DNA from: CAZRGV01 sp964599655
GTDB taxonomy: Bacteria; Planctomycetota; Planctomycetia; Isosphaerales; Isosphaeraceae
DNA: 26,305 nucleotides
NCBI GenBank assembly: GCA_964599655.1
Contig: CAZRGV010000089.1
Location: forward strand, 1 to 26,305
Reading direction: 5' to 3'
Shown here: in pieces, positions 16,567-25,707 of the stretch
Layout: the number at the start of each line of letters is the position of its first letter
How positions within the stretch are numbered: the stretch's first letter is position 1
The notes under the pieces: generated by a model
What the model was told of the DNA's origin: nothing
Databases searched by the model: none
What the model saw: only the letters and a program-made list of their open reading frames with translations
Position numbers and translations under genes: made by a program

Positions 16567-16733
16567 AATCAAATCCACCCTTTGAATCGGCTCCATCCGA
16601 CCATGGGCTTTGAAAATTCCAACCGTCTCCCGAATCGATCGCGGGCGTTTCAAGGCGCGGAGGGGCCCGCCTTGGGAAAACGATTTCGAGGGTCCAAACG
16701 TCACTTCGGCCTCCTCAGGACTCGAAACCCCGG

Positions 16734-16762
16734 TTGCCAAATTCGCCCGAGACGGATACGAT
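16734..16762 (+). promoter_or_regulatory. Sigma70-type promoter candidate for the Cys-rich gene and cusBA
   Basis: TTGCCA (16734-16739), a 17-nt spacer, then TACGAT (16757-16762). It would start transcription about 40 nt before the ATG at 16809. Confidence 0.5.
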
Positions 16763-16808
16763 TAGCTATTGACCACTTCCCGCCCTTGTGCCTTCGTGAG
16801 TGTTCGCC

Positions 16809-17285
16809 ATGCCGAGTCTCCGGTTCCGACATCGTCGCCTGTGGGTCGCCCTTGTGGCGATCGCGGGTGTTGTTTCGATGTCGGACGGCGTCCGGGCCTC
16901 GGAACGACGCTGCGACGTTGGGCCTCGTCCTCCAAAGCGTTGCTGCGCATCGGTTGCGACCGTACCGAGTTGCTGCTGCTCGCCGCAGACACCGGCGTTG
17001 CCCCCCTCCAGCGATTCCAGCACGATCGCCCCGCCGTCGGCCCCCTCGGACCATCGACTGCGGGCCGACCTGGGTTGCGGATGCCGGCTCAACGCGCCAG
17101 CCAGCCCAACGGACACTCCGGAACGTCGCGCGGGGGACACGTCGGAAGGCTCCCCTGGCGAAGCCCAACTCATTTCTCAGAGCCAACTTGCGGTTCCTCA
17201 AACCGCCACTCGATTCTCGAACTCGCCGCGGGCGGATTTCTCGAGAATTCCAACCTACCTTCGCATCGCACGCTTGCGGTTCTGA
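16809..17285 (+). CDS. Small secreted Cys-rich protein of unknown function
   Basis: 158 residues from the ATG at 16809; a GTG three codons earlier is an alternative. Residues 1-27 form a signal peptide (Arg-rich start, then WVALVAIAGVVSM). The mature N-terminal part has an unusual cysteine set: RRCD, KRCCAS, PSCCCSPQ and LGCGCRL, eight cysteines within about 65 residues. The C-terminal half has none and is Ser/Thr/Pro/Arg-rich. I do not recognise a family. Clustered CC, CCC and CxC motifs just upstream of a heavy-metal pump suggest soft-metal binding, but disulfides or structural use cannot be excluded. It lies 153 bp before cusB on the same strand and shares its likely promoter. Confidence 0.65.
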   Translation: MPSLRFRHRRLWVALVAIAGVVSMSDGVRASERRCDVGPRPPKRCCASVATVPSCCCSPQTPALPPSSDSSTIAPPSAPSDHRLRADLGCGCRLNAPASPTDTPERRAGDTSEGSPGEAQLISQSQLAVPQTATRFSNSPRADFSRIPTYLRIARLRF

Positions 17286-17438
17286 ACCTGTCGCCACTGG
17301 TCGCGTTTCGCGCTGCGCGAACGCGGCCGAGTCGCGCCGCGTTGGCGGCCAGGTTGTCGTAACCCCTTCTCCTGAACCGCGATCGACTCAACGTGTCCGG
17401 CCCGCTTCCCGCAAAACCGGCCACAAGCGAGGTGTGCG

Positions 17439-19290
17439 ATGGCCTTGAGCCCGAACCCGGAATCCGTTCCCACCCTCCCGACGGCCCCACCGAACCTGAG
17501 CCGTTGGAAGAAGTTCCGCCTGGTCGTGAAGGTGGTGGAACTGCGCCTCCGTTTCGTCGCGTTGATGGCGGCGACCGGCCTGGTCTTCGGCTACTGGGAC
17601 ACGATCTGGAACTACTACGCGAAGTGGACCCGTCCCGAGTCGGAGCACGCGGCCGCCTCGTCAGGCATCGAGTTCTATTGCCCGATGCATCCGAACGTCG
17701 TCCGGGAGACGCCCGGAAGCTGCCCGATCTGCGGCATGCCGCTTTCCAAGCGGAAAAAGGGGGAAAAGGAGGTCTTGCCCGAAGGCGTTCTGGCCCGCGT
17801 TGAGCTTGCGCCGTTCCGGATCGCGCAGGCCGGCATCCAGACGGTCGACGTCAACTACGCCCCGCTGAAGGAAACGGTCCGCACGGTCGGCTACGTCGAG
17901 CATGACGAGCGGCGCCTCAAGCGAATCGACTCGAAGATCCCTGGCATGTCGCGGGTGGAAACGCTCTTCGTCAATTACAACGGCATGGAGGTTGAGCAAG
18001 GGCAGGTCCTCGCGGAGATCTACGCCCCCGAGCTTTACCAGGCCACCCGCGAACTGCTGATCAACCAGCGGCGCGCCACCGAACTCGCCAAGCGACCGGC
18101 CTCAACCAGCCGCAGCCTCCTGGGAAACCCGGACGAACTGATCCAACTTCCGATCGAGAAGCTAAAGCGGTGGGGGATCACGCCGTCGCAGATCGACGAG
18201 ATTCTGCGAACCGGCCGGACGGATGTGAACGTGCCGATCACCTCGCCCATCAGCGGTCACGTCGTTGAGAAACACGTCGTCGAGGGGCAGTACGTCAAGG
18301 AAGGGGACCCGCTTTTCGTCGTGGCCGACCTGCACAAGGTCTGGGTCCAGGCCAAGGTGTACGAGCATCAGGTGGGACTGATCCGTGTCGGTCAGGAGGT
18401 CGAGGCGACCGTCGAGGCCTATCCCGGCCAGGTCTTCCAGGGAAAGGTCGACTTCATCTTCCCACACCTCGACCCGACGACCCGCACGATCACCGTGCGA
18501 TACGACCTGGACAACCCCGGCCACAAGCTCCGCCCCGGTATGTTCGCCACGGTGACGCTCCAGGCCCCCGTGACCGACCTGCCCGCGTTCCACGACAAGA
18601 TCGCCAGGGGCCCCGCCGCGGGCGGCAAGACCCGGCTGGCCCGTCGAACCGTCGAGGACCAGAAGTTCTGCCCAGTCACGAGCCTGAAGCTGGGCGCGAT
18701 GGGCGACCCTGTGCCCGTCGACGTGAAAGGGGAGAAGGTCTGGACCTGCTGCGCGGCCTGCCCGCCCAAGCTGGAAAAGGCTCCGGAGAAGTATCTCGTC
18801 CGGCTCGACGCGCCGCCGCGCGATCAGGTACTGAGCGTCCCCGAGTCGGCCGTCATCGACACCGGCACGCGTAAGGTGGTTTACGTCGAGACCGAACCCG
18901 GCGTCTTCGAAGGGCGCGAGGTCGTGCTCGGCCCTCGGACGGGCGACCGCTATCCCGTGCTCGAGGGACTCCTTCCCGGCGAGACCGTGGCCACGGCCGG
19001 CGCGTTTCTGATCGATGCCGAGACACGCCTGAATCCCGCCGCCGGCGCGGCCTATTTCGGGGGGAATTCCTCGACGAAATCGGCCGAGACGACGAAACAG
19101 GCCTGGCGCGGCGCCGCGCACGCCGCCTTCGGCATGGGCGTGGCGTCGCAGGTGGCCACAGGGCGCCCANNNNNNNNNNGTCGGAACCGAACCGGACCCT
19201 CGCCGTCATCGCTCGCGCCGCGCAGGCCGCCGGAGCCCGGCAGGCGCGGGGCGGTTCCTCTGCATTCTCGCGTCCTACAAACAAACATGA
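17439..19290 (+). CDS. cusB: CusB-type RND efflux adaptor with heavy-metal-binding domains; 3' end obscured by a gap
   Basis: A periplasmic adaptor of a tripartite metal pump. A transmembrane anchor (about 35-55) is followed by a heavy-metal-binding domain at 79-103 (CPMH at 81-84, CPICGMPL at 95-102). The membrane-fusion body follows: beta-barrel and lipoyl-type halves around an alpha hairpin, with VNVPITSPISGHVVEKHVVE and the PHLDPTTRTITVRYDLDNPG segment. A second, YHS-like module is inserted at about 408-450 (CPVT at C411, CC-AC at C437, C438 and C441). The ATG has GAGG 6 nt upstream. The end is uncertain: after the N10 gap one frame stops at TGA 19288-19290 (ATGA overlap with cusA, used here), another stops at 19304-19306, and the third runs into cusA. 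Confidence 0.85.
19170..19179. other. Assembly gap (10 N) at the cusB/cusA junction
   Basis: Ten Ns directly after a codon boundary. With exactly ten bases the frame continues into cusA and creates an artificial CusB-CusA fusion. A true length of 0 or 2 modulo 3 gives a normal stop at 19288-19290 or 19304-19306. Confidence 0.95.
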
Positions 19291-22200
19291 TCGAACAATT
19301 GATTGAATGGTCGATTCGCAACCGGTTTCTGGTCATTCTGGCCGCCGCGGTGGTCGGTGTCGCCGGGGCCCGCGCGCTGATGACCATGCCGGTCGACGCC
19401 ATTCCCGACCTCTCCGAGAACCAGGTGATCGTCTTCACCGACTGGATGGGCCGGAGCCCCCAGGAAATCGAGGACCAGATCACGTATCCCTTGTCGGTCA
19501 ACCTTCAGGGCCTGGCCGGCGTGAAGGTCGTGCGGTCGTCGAGCGAATTCAACTTCTCGATGATCAACATCATCTTTGATGAGAAGACCGACTACTACTT
19601 CGCCCGGGAGCGCGTGCTCGAGCGGCTCTCGATCGCCTCGACGTTTCTCCCGCCCGGCGTGACGCCGTACATGGCGCCCGACGCCACGGCCCTCGGGCAG
19701 ATCTTCTGGTACACCGTCGAGGGAGATGGAAAGAGCCTTGACGAGCTTCGGGCCATTCAGGACTGGTTTCTTCGTTACCAGCTCAACAGTGTTCCCGGCG
19801 TGGCCGAGGTGGCCAGCGTCGGCGGAGCGCCTCGCGAGTATCAGGTGGATCTCGACCCGAACAAGCTGCGGGCCTACCGGATCGGCCTGGGCGAGGTATA
19901 CGAGGCGGTCGCCCGGTCGAACTCGGCCGTGGGTGGTCGCGTGATCCACAAGGGGAACGCCGAGTACCTGATTCGCTCGGTCGGCTGGATCCAGAGCCTG
20001 GACGACCTCCGCAAGACGGTGGTAACCCAACGAGACGGCGTCCCGATCTTCGTCGAGGATCTGGGCGCCGTGCAGATGGGTCCAGCCTTCCGCCGGAGTG
20101 TGCTCGAGAAGAACGGCAAGGAGGTCGTCGGCGGCGTGGTCCTGATGCGTTACGGCGAGAATCCACTGGACGTCACCCGACGGATCAAAAAGAAGATCAC
20201 CGCGTTGCAGCCAGGGCTCGACGCGGAAGGCGTTCGCATCGTGCCGTTCTACGACCGAACGCCCCTGATTCACAAGGCGCTGGAGACCGTCAGCCACACC
20301 GTGAAGGAAGAGTTGATCATCTGCACGGTTGCCATCTTGCTGGTCATGGGCCACCTTGGCGGCGCGTTCGTCGTCTCGATTTCGCTGCCGCTGGCGATCC
20401 TCTTCAGCTTCTGGATGATGCGGATTTACGGCATCCCGTCGAACATCATGAGCCTCTCGGGCATCGCCATCAGTGTGGGCATTCTGGTCGATCAGGCGGT
20501 GGTGATGACCGAGAACGCGGCGCATCATCTCTCGCGGCGCTTTGGCCGCCAGCCCGTCCGAGGCAACGTGCTCGACACGATCATTCCGGCCTGCCGCACG
20601 GTGGGCCGCCCCATTTTCTTCTCGGTGCTGATCACGATTCTCTCGTTCCTGCCGGTCTTCGCCCTTTCCGGCATGGAAGGGAAGATGTTCCACCCGCTCG
20701 CGTGGACCAAGACATTCGCCCTGATCGGCGTGGCCATCTTCGCCGTGACGCTGGTCCCCGCCCTGATCCCGATCTTTCTCAGGGGGCGAATCAAGTCGGA
20801 AGACGAGAGCTGGCTGGTGCGCACGATGATCAGCATCTTCAAGCCGATGCTGTCCTGGCTGATGGACCGGCCCCGGCTCGTCTGCTGGCTCTTCGCCTGC
20901 ATTCTCGGCTTCGGCGCTCTGTCCGCGAGCCGGCTGGGCCGCGAGTTCATGCCCCCCCTGGACGAGGGGGCGATTCTTGAAATGCCGACCAGCGTGCCAA
21001 GGATGTCGGTCACCCAGGTCACGCGAGATCTCAAAGTCCGGGATGCGGTGCTTCGCTCGTTCCCCGAGGTCCTGACCGTCGTGGGCAAAGCCGGACGCGC
21101 CGAAACATCGACCGACCCGGCCCCGCTCGACATGATCGAGACCGTCATCAACCTCCGCGATCGGGAACTCTGGCCCAAGCGAAAGATCCGGTTCGATGAC
21201 GTTCTCTGGCAAACCCGAGCCGGGTTCGACGCTCTGGTCGAGAAGGGAATCCTGAAGACCCCCAGGTCGGCCGACGAGCGGGACGGCCTGCTCAACGATG
21301 CCGCCATGTCCGTGTCGACCGATGTGGACACGATCCTTCGCGAGATGTCGCGGCGACGGATCAACGAATTCCGCCCCGTTCTGGGACGCGCGTTGATTGA
21401 AGAGAGTCTGAATATGTTACTTGGTCGCGTGCCCAGGGCCGCCACGCGACGACCCCTCTCGAAGCGGGAACGGGAGGCGATCCTCGAGGAACTCGTCCCC
21501 AACTACGCCGACCGCCTGGCGCTCGAACCGCGGTACGACGACGTCAGCGCGCTGCTGAAGAATCTTTCGCGACGGTTGGTCGAGCGGGGCGTCCTCGAAA
21601 ACCGCGGCGATCTCCTGGCTCCGCCGCCATCGCTTCGGGAGCGTGTCGAGAACGGTCTGGCCGAGATCCTCGGCGCCGACGCATCGACCTTCTTCGATCG
21701 CGTGACCGAGCATCTCGCCGAGGTTCACAACGAGAAACTCAAAGCTCATGTGAACACTCTGAACTGGGAGCTGTTCGACCTCGCCGTGGGTGATACCACC
21801 TGGGCCGCGCTTCGCGAGCTGATTTCGCTGGGGGGAGATCGAACGCTCAAGGGCAAGGATGCCACCAACGAGGAACTTCAGGCGATCCGAGCCGCGCTCG
21901 AGAAGCCGTTCTATGACCGGCTTCTCCTCTGGCGAAAAACCAAGAACGACCTCATCGAGGAGATGGGAACCGCCTTGCAAGTTCCCGGCTGGGGCAACAT
22001 CTTCACGCAGCCGATCATCAACCGGATCGACATGCTGGCCACAGGCATTCGCACGCCGATCGGCGTCAAGATTTTTGGCGACGACCTCGACAAGATCCAG
22101 CGCGTTTCGCAGCAGGTCGCCGAGGTGCTTCGCGGGGTCCAAGGGGCCTCGGGCGTCGTGCCGGATCAGATCGTCGGCAAGGGATACGTGGAAATTCACA

Positions 22201-23288
22201 TCGATCGCGAAAAGGCCGCCCGTTACGGCTTGCAGGTCGCCGACATCCAGGACGTCGTCGAGGTTGCAATGGGCGGCAAGCCGATTACGATGACCGTCGA
22301 GGGCCGGGAACGATTCCCCGTCCGTGTCCGTTACGCCCGCGACTACCGGATCGACGAGGAAACCCTCCGCCAGACGCTCGTGACGGTGAAAGGGTCCCTC
22401 GCGTCGATGGCCGACGGCCAGTCGGGGAGTCATGCGGGGATGACCATTCCGGACAGCGAACCGCCTCAGATTCCGCTCGCGCAGGTGGCCGACATCAAGG
22501 TGGTTGAAGGCCCGTCGATGATCAAGAGCGAGAACGGCCTTCTGCGGTCTTATGTTCAGTTGAGCGTCAATGGACGTGACCTCGTCGGGTTCGTCGAGGA
22601 GGCAAGCCGGATCGTCGCCGAGAAGGTCGCGCTGCCGCCGGGCATGTACATCGAGTGGGCCGGCCAGTTCGAGCACCAGGTCCGGGCCCGGAAGACCCTC
22701 CAGGTCGTCTTCCCCGCGGTCATCATCGTTATCATTCTCATCCTTTATATGACTTACAAGAGCTGGATCGACGCGTTTCTGATGATGACCAGCGTCTTAG
22801 GCGCGCTGGCGGGCGGGGCGATCTTCCAGTGGATTTTTGGCTTCAACTTCAGTGTGGCGGTCTGGGTCGGCTACATCGCGTGTTTCGGCATGGCGACCGA
22901 GACCGGGATCGTCATGCTGGTCTATTTGCGAGAGGCCATCGCCGAGCGTGGCGGGCTGGAGCGAATCCGCTCCGTCGCCGAGCTGCGCGAGGCCATCCTC
23001 GACGGCGCGATCCACCGGCTCCGTCCCAAGCTGCTCACCGAGGGGACGACGATTATCGGTGTCGCTCCGATGCTCTGGGCGACCGGCGTCGGGGCCGAGG
23101 TCGTGCGGCCGATGGCCGCTCCGGTGCTCGGCGGCCTGTTGATCGCGGACGAAGTGATCGACGTTTTCTTGCCCGTGCTCTACTTCACCGTCCAGACCTG
23201 GCGATGGCGTCGCGTGCACGGGCTCGGATTTTTCGATCGACGGACCTCGCTGGACGAGCCAGCTCCTGAGCCGGCATTCACGTCCTGA
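19287..23288 (+). CDS. cusA: CusA-type heavy-metal RND efflux pump with a large insertion
   Basis: An inner-membrane proton-driven pump of 1333 residues; E. coli CusA has about 1047. It starts MIEQLIEWSIRNRFLVIL, the classic HME-RND first helix. The TM4 proton-relay Asp is D402 (ILVDQAVVMTENA), the later Glu is in ACFGMATETGIVM, and the Lys in RLRPKLLTE. The three copper-binding Met of CusA are present: M566 (ILEMPT), M616 (PLDMIE) and M916 (NRIDML), matching M573, M623 and M672. The first pair keeps the E. coli spacing of 50, but the second is 300 apart instead of 49, because of an acidic/basic helical insertion at about 640-885. That region uses the same codon style. There is no ribosome site before the ATG, so translation is probably coupled to cusB. 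Substrate Cu(I)/Ag(I) is inferred from the Met triad. Confidence 0.95.
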   Translation: MIEQLIEWSIRNRFLVILAAAVVGVAGARALMTMPVDAIPDLSENQVIVFTDWMGRSPQEIEDQITYPLSVNLQGLAGVKVVRSSSEFNFSMINIIFDEKTDYYFARERVLERLSIASTFLPPGVTPYMAPDATALGQIFWYTVEGDGKSLDELRAIQDWFLRYQLNSVPGVAEVASVGGAPREYQVDLDPNKLRAYRIGLGEVYEAVARSNSAVGGRVIHKGNAEYLIRSVGWIQSLDDLRKTVVTQRDGVPIFVEDLGAVQMGPAFRRSVLEKNGKEVVGGVVLMRYGENPLDVTRRIKKKITALQPGLDAEGVRIVPFYDRTPLIHKALETVSHTVKEELIICTVAILLVMGHLGGAFVVSISLPLAILFSFWMMRIYGIPSNIMSLSGIAISVGILVDQAVVMTENAAHHLSRRFGRQPVRGNVLDTIIPACRTVGRPIFFSVLITILSFLPVFALSGMEGKMFHPLAWTKTFALIGVAIFAVTLVPALIPIFLRGRIKSEDESWLVRTMISIFKPMLSWLMDRPRLVCWLFACILGFGALSASRLGREFMPPLDEGAILEMPTSVPRMSVTQVTRDLKVRDAVLRSFPEVLTVVGKAGRAETSTDPAPLDMIETVINLRDRELWPKRKIRFDDVLWQTRAGFDALVEKGILKTPRSADERDGLLNDAAMSVSTDVDTILREMSRRRINEFRPVLGRALIEESLNMLLGRVPRAATRRPLSKREREAILEELVPNYADRLALEPRYDDVSALLKNLSRRLVERGVLENRGDLLAPPPSLRERVENGLAEILGADASTFFDRVTEHLAEVHNEKLKAHVNTLNWELFDLAVGDTTWAALRELISLGGDRTLKGKDATNEELQAIRAALEKPFYDRLLLWRKTKNDLIEEMGTALQVPGWGNIFTQPIINRIDMLATGIRTPIGVKIFGDDLDKIQRVSQQVAEVLRGVQGASGVVPDQIVGKGYVEIHIDREKAARYGLQVADIQDVVEVAMGGKPITMTVEGRERFPVRVRYARDYRIDEETLRQTLVTVKGSLASMADGQSGSHAGMTIPDSEPPQIPLAQVADIKVVEGPSMIKSENGLLRSYVQLSVNGRDLVGFVEEASRIVAEKVALPPGMYIEWAGQFEHQVRARKTLQVVFPAVIIVIILILYMTYKSWIDAFLMMTSVLGALAGGAIFQWIFGFNFSVAVWVGYIACFGMATETGIVMLVYLREAIAERGGLERIRSVAELREAILDGAIHRLRPKLLTEGTTIIGVAPMLWATGVGAEVVRPMAAPVLGGLLIADEVIDVFLPVLYFTVQTWRWRRVHGLGFFDRRTSLDEPAPEPAFTS

Positions 23289-23312
23289 TCCCCGATTCGG
23301 CGAGGAGCGGGA

Positions 23313-24014
23313 TCACGCCGAGGGCGAGCTCTCGCCGGCTCCGACGATCGCCAGCACGTCCTCGATCCTGTCGATCAGATGCGTGTGCGGAAACCGTTCG
23401 AGCTCTTCCCTCGTGTGCGTGCCCCAGGTCACGCCGATGACCGCCCGGCAACCGGCATTGGTTCCTTCCTCGAGGTCCGCCGGGGCGTCGCCCACCTTTG
23501 CGACCGAACCCGCGTCGGTCACACCGAGCTGGCCCATCAGGCGTTGGATCATGTCGGGATGGGGCCGGCCTCGCGGCACCTCGTCGCTGGTCACGCTGGC
23601 GTCGATCAGGCCGTCGCGGACCCAGCCGAGCCGGTCGAGGATCGCCTGGGCGATGTCTCTGGAAAAGCCGGTATCGAGGCCAACCTTGATGCCGGCCCGC
23701 TTCAGCGCGCGGAACACCTGGCTCGCGCCGGGAACCTCGCGGACCTCCGGACGGTTTCGATAAAACGCGAGCATCCGCGCCACGAAGTCGGCATGAATCT
23801 CGTCGATCCGGTCGTTCAACGAGGCCGCCCGCGGGGACTCTTTCACGAGCCAGCGAATCGCTTCGGGCTTGGGCAGGCCCATCACGCGGTTGACGGCTTC
23901 GGGATCGAGCGTCAAACCGGCCGCCGACAGGGCCTCGCGAATGCAGCCATTCACGGCTCCGGGGTCCTCGACGGTCGTGCCCGCCATGTCGAAGACGACA
24001 AGCTGGATTGTCAC
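23313..24014 (-). CDS. PhnX-like phosphonatase (HAD superfamily)
   Basis: 233 residues. It belongs to the HAD clade closest to phosphonoacetaldehyde hydrolase. The nucleophile motif is DMAGTT with D9 and Ala in place of the usual second Asp, the DxAGT form typical of phosphonatases. K49 in the cap segment MGLPKPEAI sits where PhnX has its Schiff-base lysine. The motif III lysine is replaced by Arg in GRPHPDM, and GDAPADLEEG provides the C-terminal acidic motif. The expected reaction is phosphonoacetaldehyde or a close analogue to aldehyde plus phosphate. It starts with GTG overlapping the stop of the FAD oxidoreductase (GTGA) and is the last gene of the operon. Because classical PhnX and this clade differ, the exact substrate is open. 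Confidence 0.9.
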   Translation of the reverse strand: MTIQLVVFDMAGTTVEDPGAVNGCIREALSAAGLTLDPEAVNRVMGLPKPEAIRWLVKESPRAASLNDRIDEIHADFVARMLAFYRNRPEVREVPGASQVFRALKRAGIKVGLDTGFSRDIAQAILDRLGWVRDGLIDASVTSDEVPRGRPHPDMIQRLMGQLGVTDAGSVAKVGDAPADLEEGTNAGCRAVIGVTWGTHTREELERFPHTHLIDRIEDVLAIVGAGESSPSA

Positions 24015-25156
24015 GATTCCTCCTCACCCAAAGCGTCTCGGACCACCTGTTCGGCCAGTCCGAAGGAAAGCGTCATGCCGGCCCCGCCGACCGCCGTGAC
24101 GGCCGTTGCGCCGGGCGCGGGGCGCAGGACCACGAAGGATTCGGTCGGGTGCTTGAGATAGGTTCCATGCCATCGCGAGGCGATCCGCAATTCGGGCACG
24201 TCGAGAAACCGGCCCAAATAACGAAGAATCTGTTCATCAATCTCACTCTTGTCGAACGGATCGATCGCCTCGCCATACTCGTGAGAATCACCGATGACCA
24301 CCTCGCCGCGCCCGTTCTGCGAGGCCATGACATGGATGCCGAAGCGGTCGAATTCAGGGGTTTCTTCGGCGACGCGCTGCTTCAGGGCTGGCAGGCTCGG
24401 GCAGTCGGCGAACGATCGGTAGTGCCGCAGGGTCAGCCCGCCGGCGAGCATCGGTCCGATTCGCCGGCCCCCGGCGAGCGGTTCCGAACGCATCATCTGG
24501 AGCTTGCAGCGCACCGCGCCCGTCGCGCCCAGGGCATCGGAGAAGAGGGTTTGGAGATCATCTCCCGAGCAAAGGAAGAGTTGTTTGGCATACCACCCGC
24601 GGCCGTTCGCCAGAACCCACGGCTGATGGAATCCGACGACCGTCTGTCCGAACTCGAAGCGAACGCCGTACTCCGTCTCCAGCCATCCTGGCAGGTTCGC
24701 GACGACCTCTCGGGGATCGACGCAGGTCTCGCTCGGGCTCCAGAGGCCGGCGATCAGTCCCTTGTCTTTGACCATCGGGGCGCGTTCGAGCACCTGGCGA
24801 GGCGAGAGCAACCGGCACTCGTAACCGGCATCCGGGGCCATCGCGGCGAACTCACGGAGAACCTGCGCCTCGTCCTCGCGGTAGGCCAGATGCAGCGAGC
24901 CGACGGGATCGTGCCAGAGCCCGCTGGATCGAAGCACGTCGCGCCAGATCTCCATGCTTCGCGAGGCCATCCGATGGATCGCGCCGGCAGGCTGGCCGAT
25001 CGGCCAGAGCATGCCGAAGTTGCGGACCGACGCCCCTTGCGCCCTGGGGCCCCGCTCGAAGACGAGGACCTTCCGGCCTCGACGGGCCAGGTGATACGCA
25101 TGCGCCAGGCCAAGAATCCCCGCGCCGACCACAGCGTCATCGAACCGTTCGGTCAC
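24011..25156 (-). CDS. FAD-dependent oxidoreductase of phosphonate-catabolism operons
   Basis: 381 residues from the GTG at 25156, which overlaps the stop of the HD gene (GTGA); the frame is open upstream but that part is the shadow of the HD gene. A Rossmann FAD motif GAGILGLAHAYHLARRG is at 11-27 with the acidic E35 ending the second strand, then GASVRNFGM, a DAO/sarcosine-oxidase-fold pattern. The C-terminal GGAGMTLSFGLAEQVV closes the FAD site. This family is repeatedly found beside phosphonatase and HD genes. As I recall, members have been reported to oxidise aminoethylphosphonate or its N-methyl form to phosphonoacetaldehyde. That would feed the PhnX-like enzyme encoded next, so the gene order fits an AEP-type route. 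Substrate assignment is inference. Confidence 0.88.
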   Translation of the reverse strand: MTERFDDAVVGAGILGLAHAYHLARRGRKVLVFERGPRAQGASVRNFGMLWPIGQPAGAIHRMASRSMEIWRDVLRSSGLWHDPVGSLHLAYREDEAQVLREFAAMAPDAGYECRLLSPRQVLERAPMVKDKGLIAGLWSPSETCVDPREVVANLPGWLETEYGVRFEFGQTVVGFHQPWVLANGRGWYAKQLFLCSGDDLQTLFSDALGATGAVRCKLQMMRSEPLAGGRRIGPMLAGGLTLRHYRSFADCPSLPALKQRVAEETPEFDRFGIHVMASQNGRGEVVIGDSHEYGEAIDPFDKSEIDEQILRYLGRFLDVPELRIASRWHGTYLKHPTESFVVLRPAPGATAVTAVGGAGMTLSFGLAEQVVRDALGEEES

Positions 25157-25707
25157 GGGTTCCGTCCTCGCAGGGCCGCCTGAAGTTTCGTCCGATAGTG
25201 CTCGAGACCCGGAACCACCCAGCCGGGAATTTTCGCCGCGTCGTCCCAGCGCCGCAGGCGGACGGCCGCGTCCCAATGCGGGTTGGCCTCGAACGCGGCC
25301 ACCTCCTCGGGACGAAACGGCCCGCCCTGAAGCTCGAGGCTTTTCCGTGACGCCGGAGAGAGCCCCTCCTGATACGAGGGTTCCACGGCGCAAAGGTAAC
25401 GCTTGGCCGCGACGTGAAGCCGGATCGGCTCGGTCACCTCGGGACCGAAGTGCGATCCGAGCCACTGATGCCCCGCGACCTCATGCCGGCCGTCGATGCC
25501 TTGATCGGCGATCGTTTCGTCGAGCCCGTGAACGAGATGGCCGACATCGTGCAACAGGGCCGCGACAACGAGGGCGTCGGACGCGTTCTCTGACTCCGCC
25601 AGGCGCGCCGCCTGCAGGGCGTGCTCGACTTGCGAGACGGCCTCTCCAAAGTACGCGGCTTCTCCGCGGGTCAGGAACAGGGCTTCAATTTCATCGATGA
25701 TGTTCAT
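25153..25707 (-). CDS. phnZ: PhnZ-type HD-domain di-iron oxygenase
   Basis: 184 residues. PhnZ cleaves the C-P bond of 2-amino-1-hydroxyethylphosphonate with O2, giving glycine and phosphate at a mixed-valent di-iron site. The known PhnZ active-site residues can be matched with near-constant offset: Y19 and E22 (PhnZ Y24, E27), H29 (H34), H53-D54 in HDVGH (H58, D59), H57 (H62), H75 (H80), H98 (H104), K102 (K108) and D155 (D161). The length is also right. The ATG overlaps the stop of the transporter gene (TAATG). PhnZ normally works after PhnY, an Fe/2-oxoglutarate hydroxylase; no phnY lies in the window, but the upstream side of the operon is cut off. A related HD oxygenase with another phosphonate substrate is the alternative. 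Confidence 0.9.
   Translation of the reverse strand: MNIIDEIEALFLTRGEAAYFGEAVSQVEHALQAARLAESENASDALVVAALLHDVGHLVHGLDETIADQGIDGRHEVAGHQWLGSHFGPEVTEPIRLHVAAKRYLCAVEPSYQEGLSPASRKSLELQGGPFRPEEVAAFEANPHWDAAVRLRRWDDAAKIPGWVVPGLEHYRTKLQAALRGRNP

Larger units (their letters stand above)
16495..16808. promoter_or_regulatory. 314-bp divergent intergenic region upstream of the TolC-family and Cys-rich genes
   Basis: It holds two outward-facing promoter candidates listed separately. AAGGAG at 16501-16506 (minus) is the ribosome site of the TolC-family gene. No regulator gene (MerR, CusR or CsoR type) is encoded in or next to it. Confidence 0.55.

Noticed and set aside
19275..21212. 645-codon open frame opposite cusA
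   Set aside because: His/Arg/Asp-rich shadow of a strongly conserved pump gene.
17439..23288. Natural CusB-CusA fusion protein
   Set aside because: The joining stretch crosses an N10 gap and gives a Pro/Arg-rich linker followed by a perfect CusA N-terminus; two separate genes are far more likely.
23289..23346. Bidirectional terminator between cusA and the phosphonatase gene
   Set aside because: Only 4-5 bp stems (CCCG/CGGG, ATCCC/GGGAT) and a GGCGAG/CTCGCC pair inside the coding end; no T-tract on either strand.
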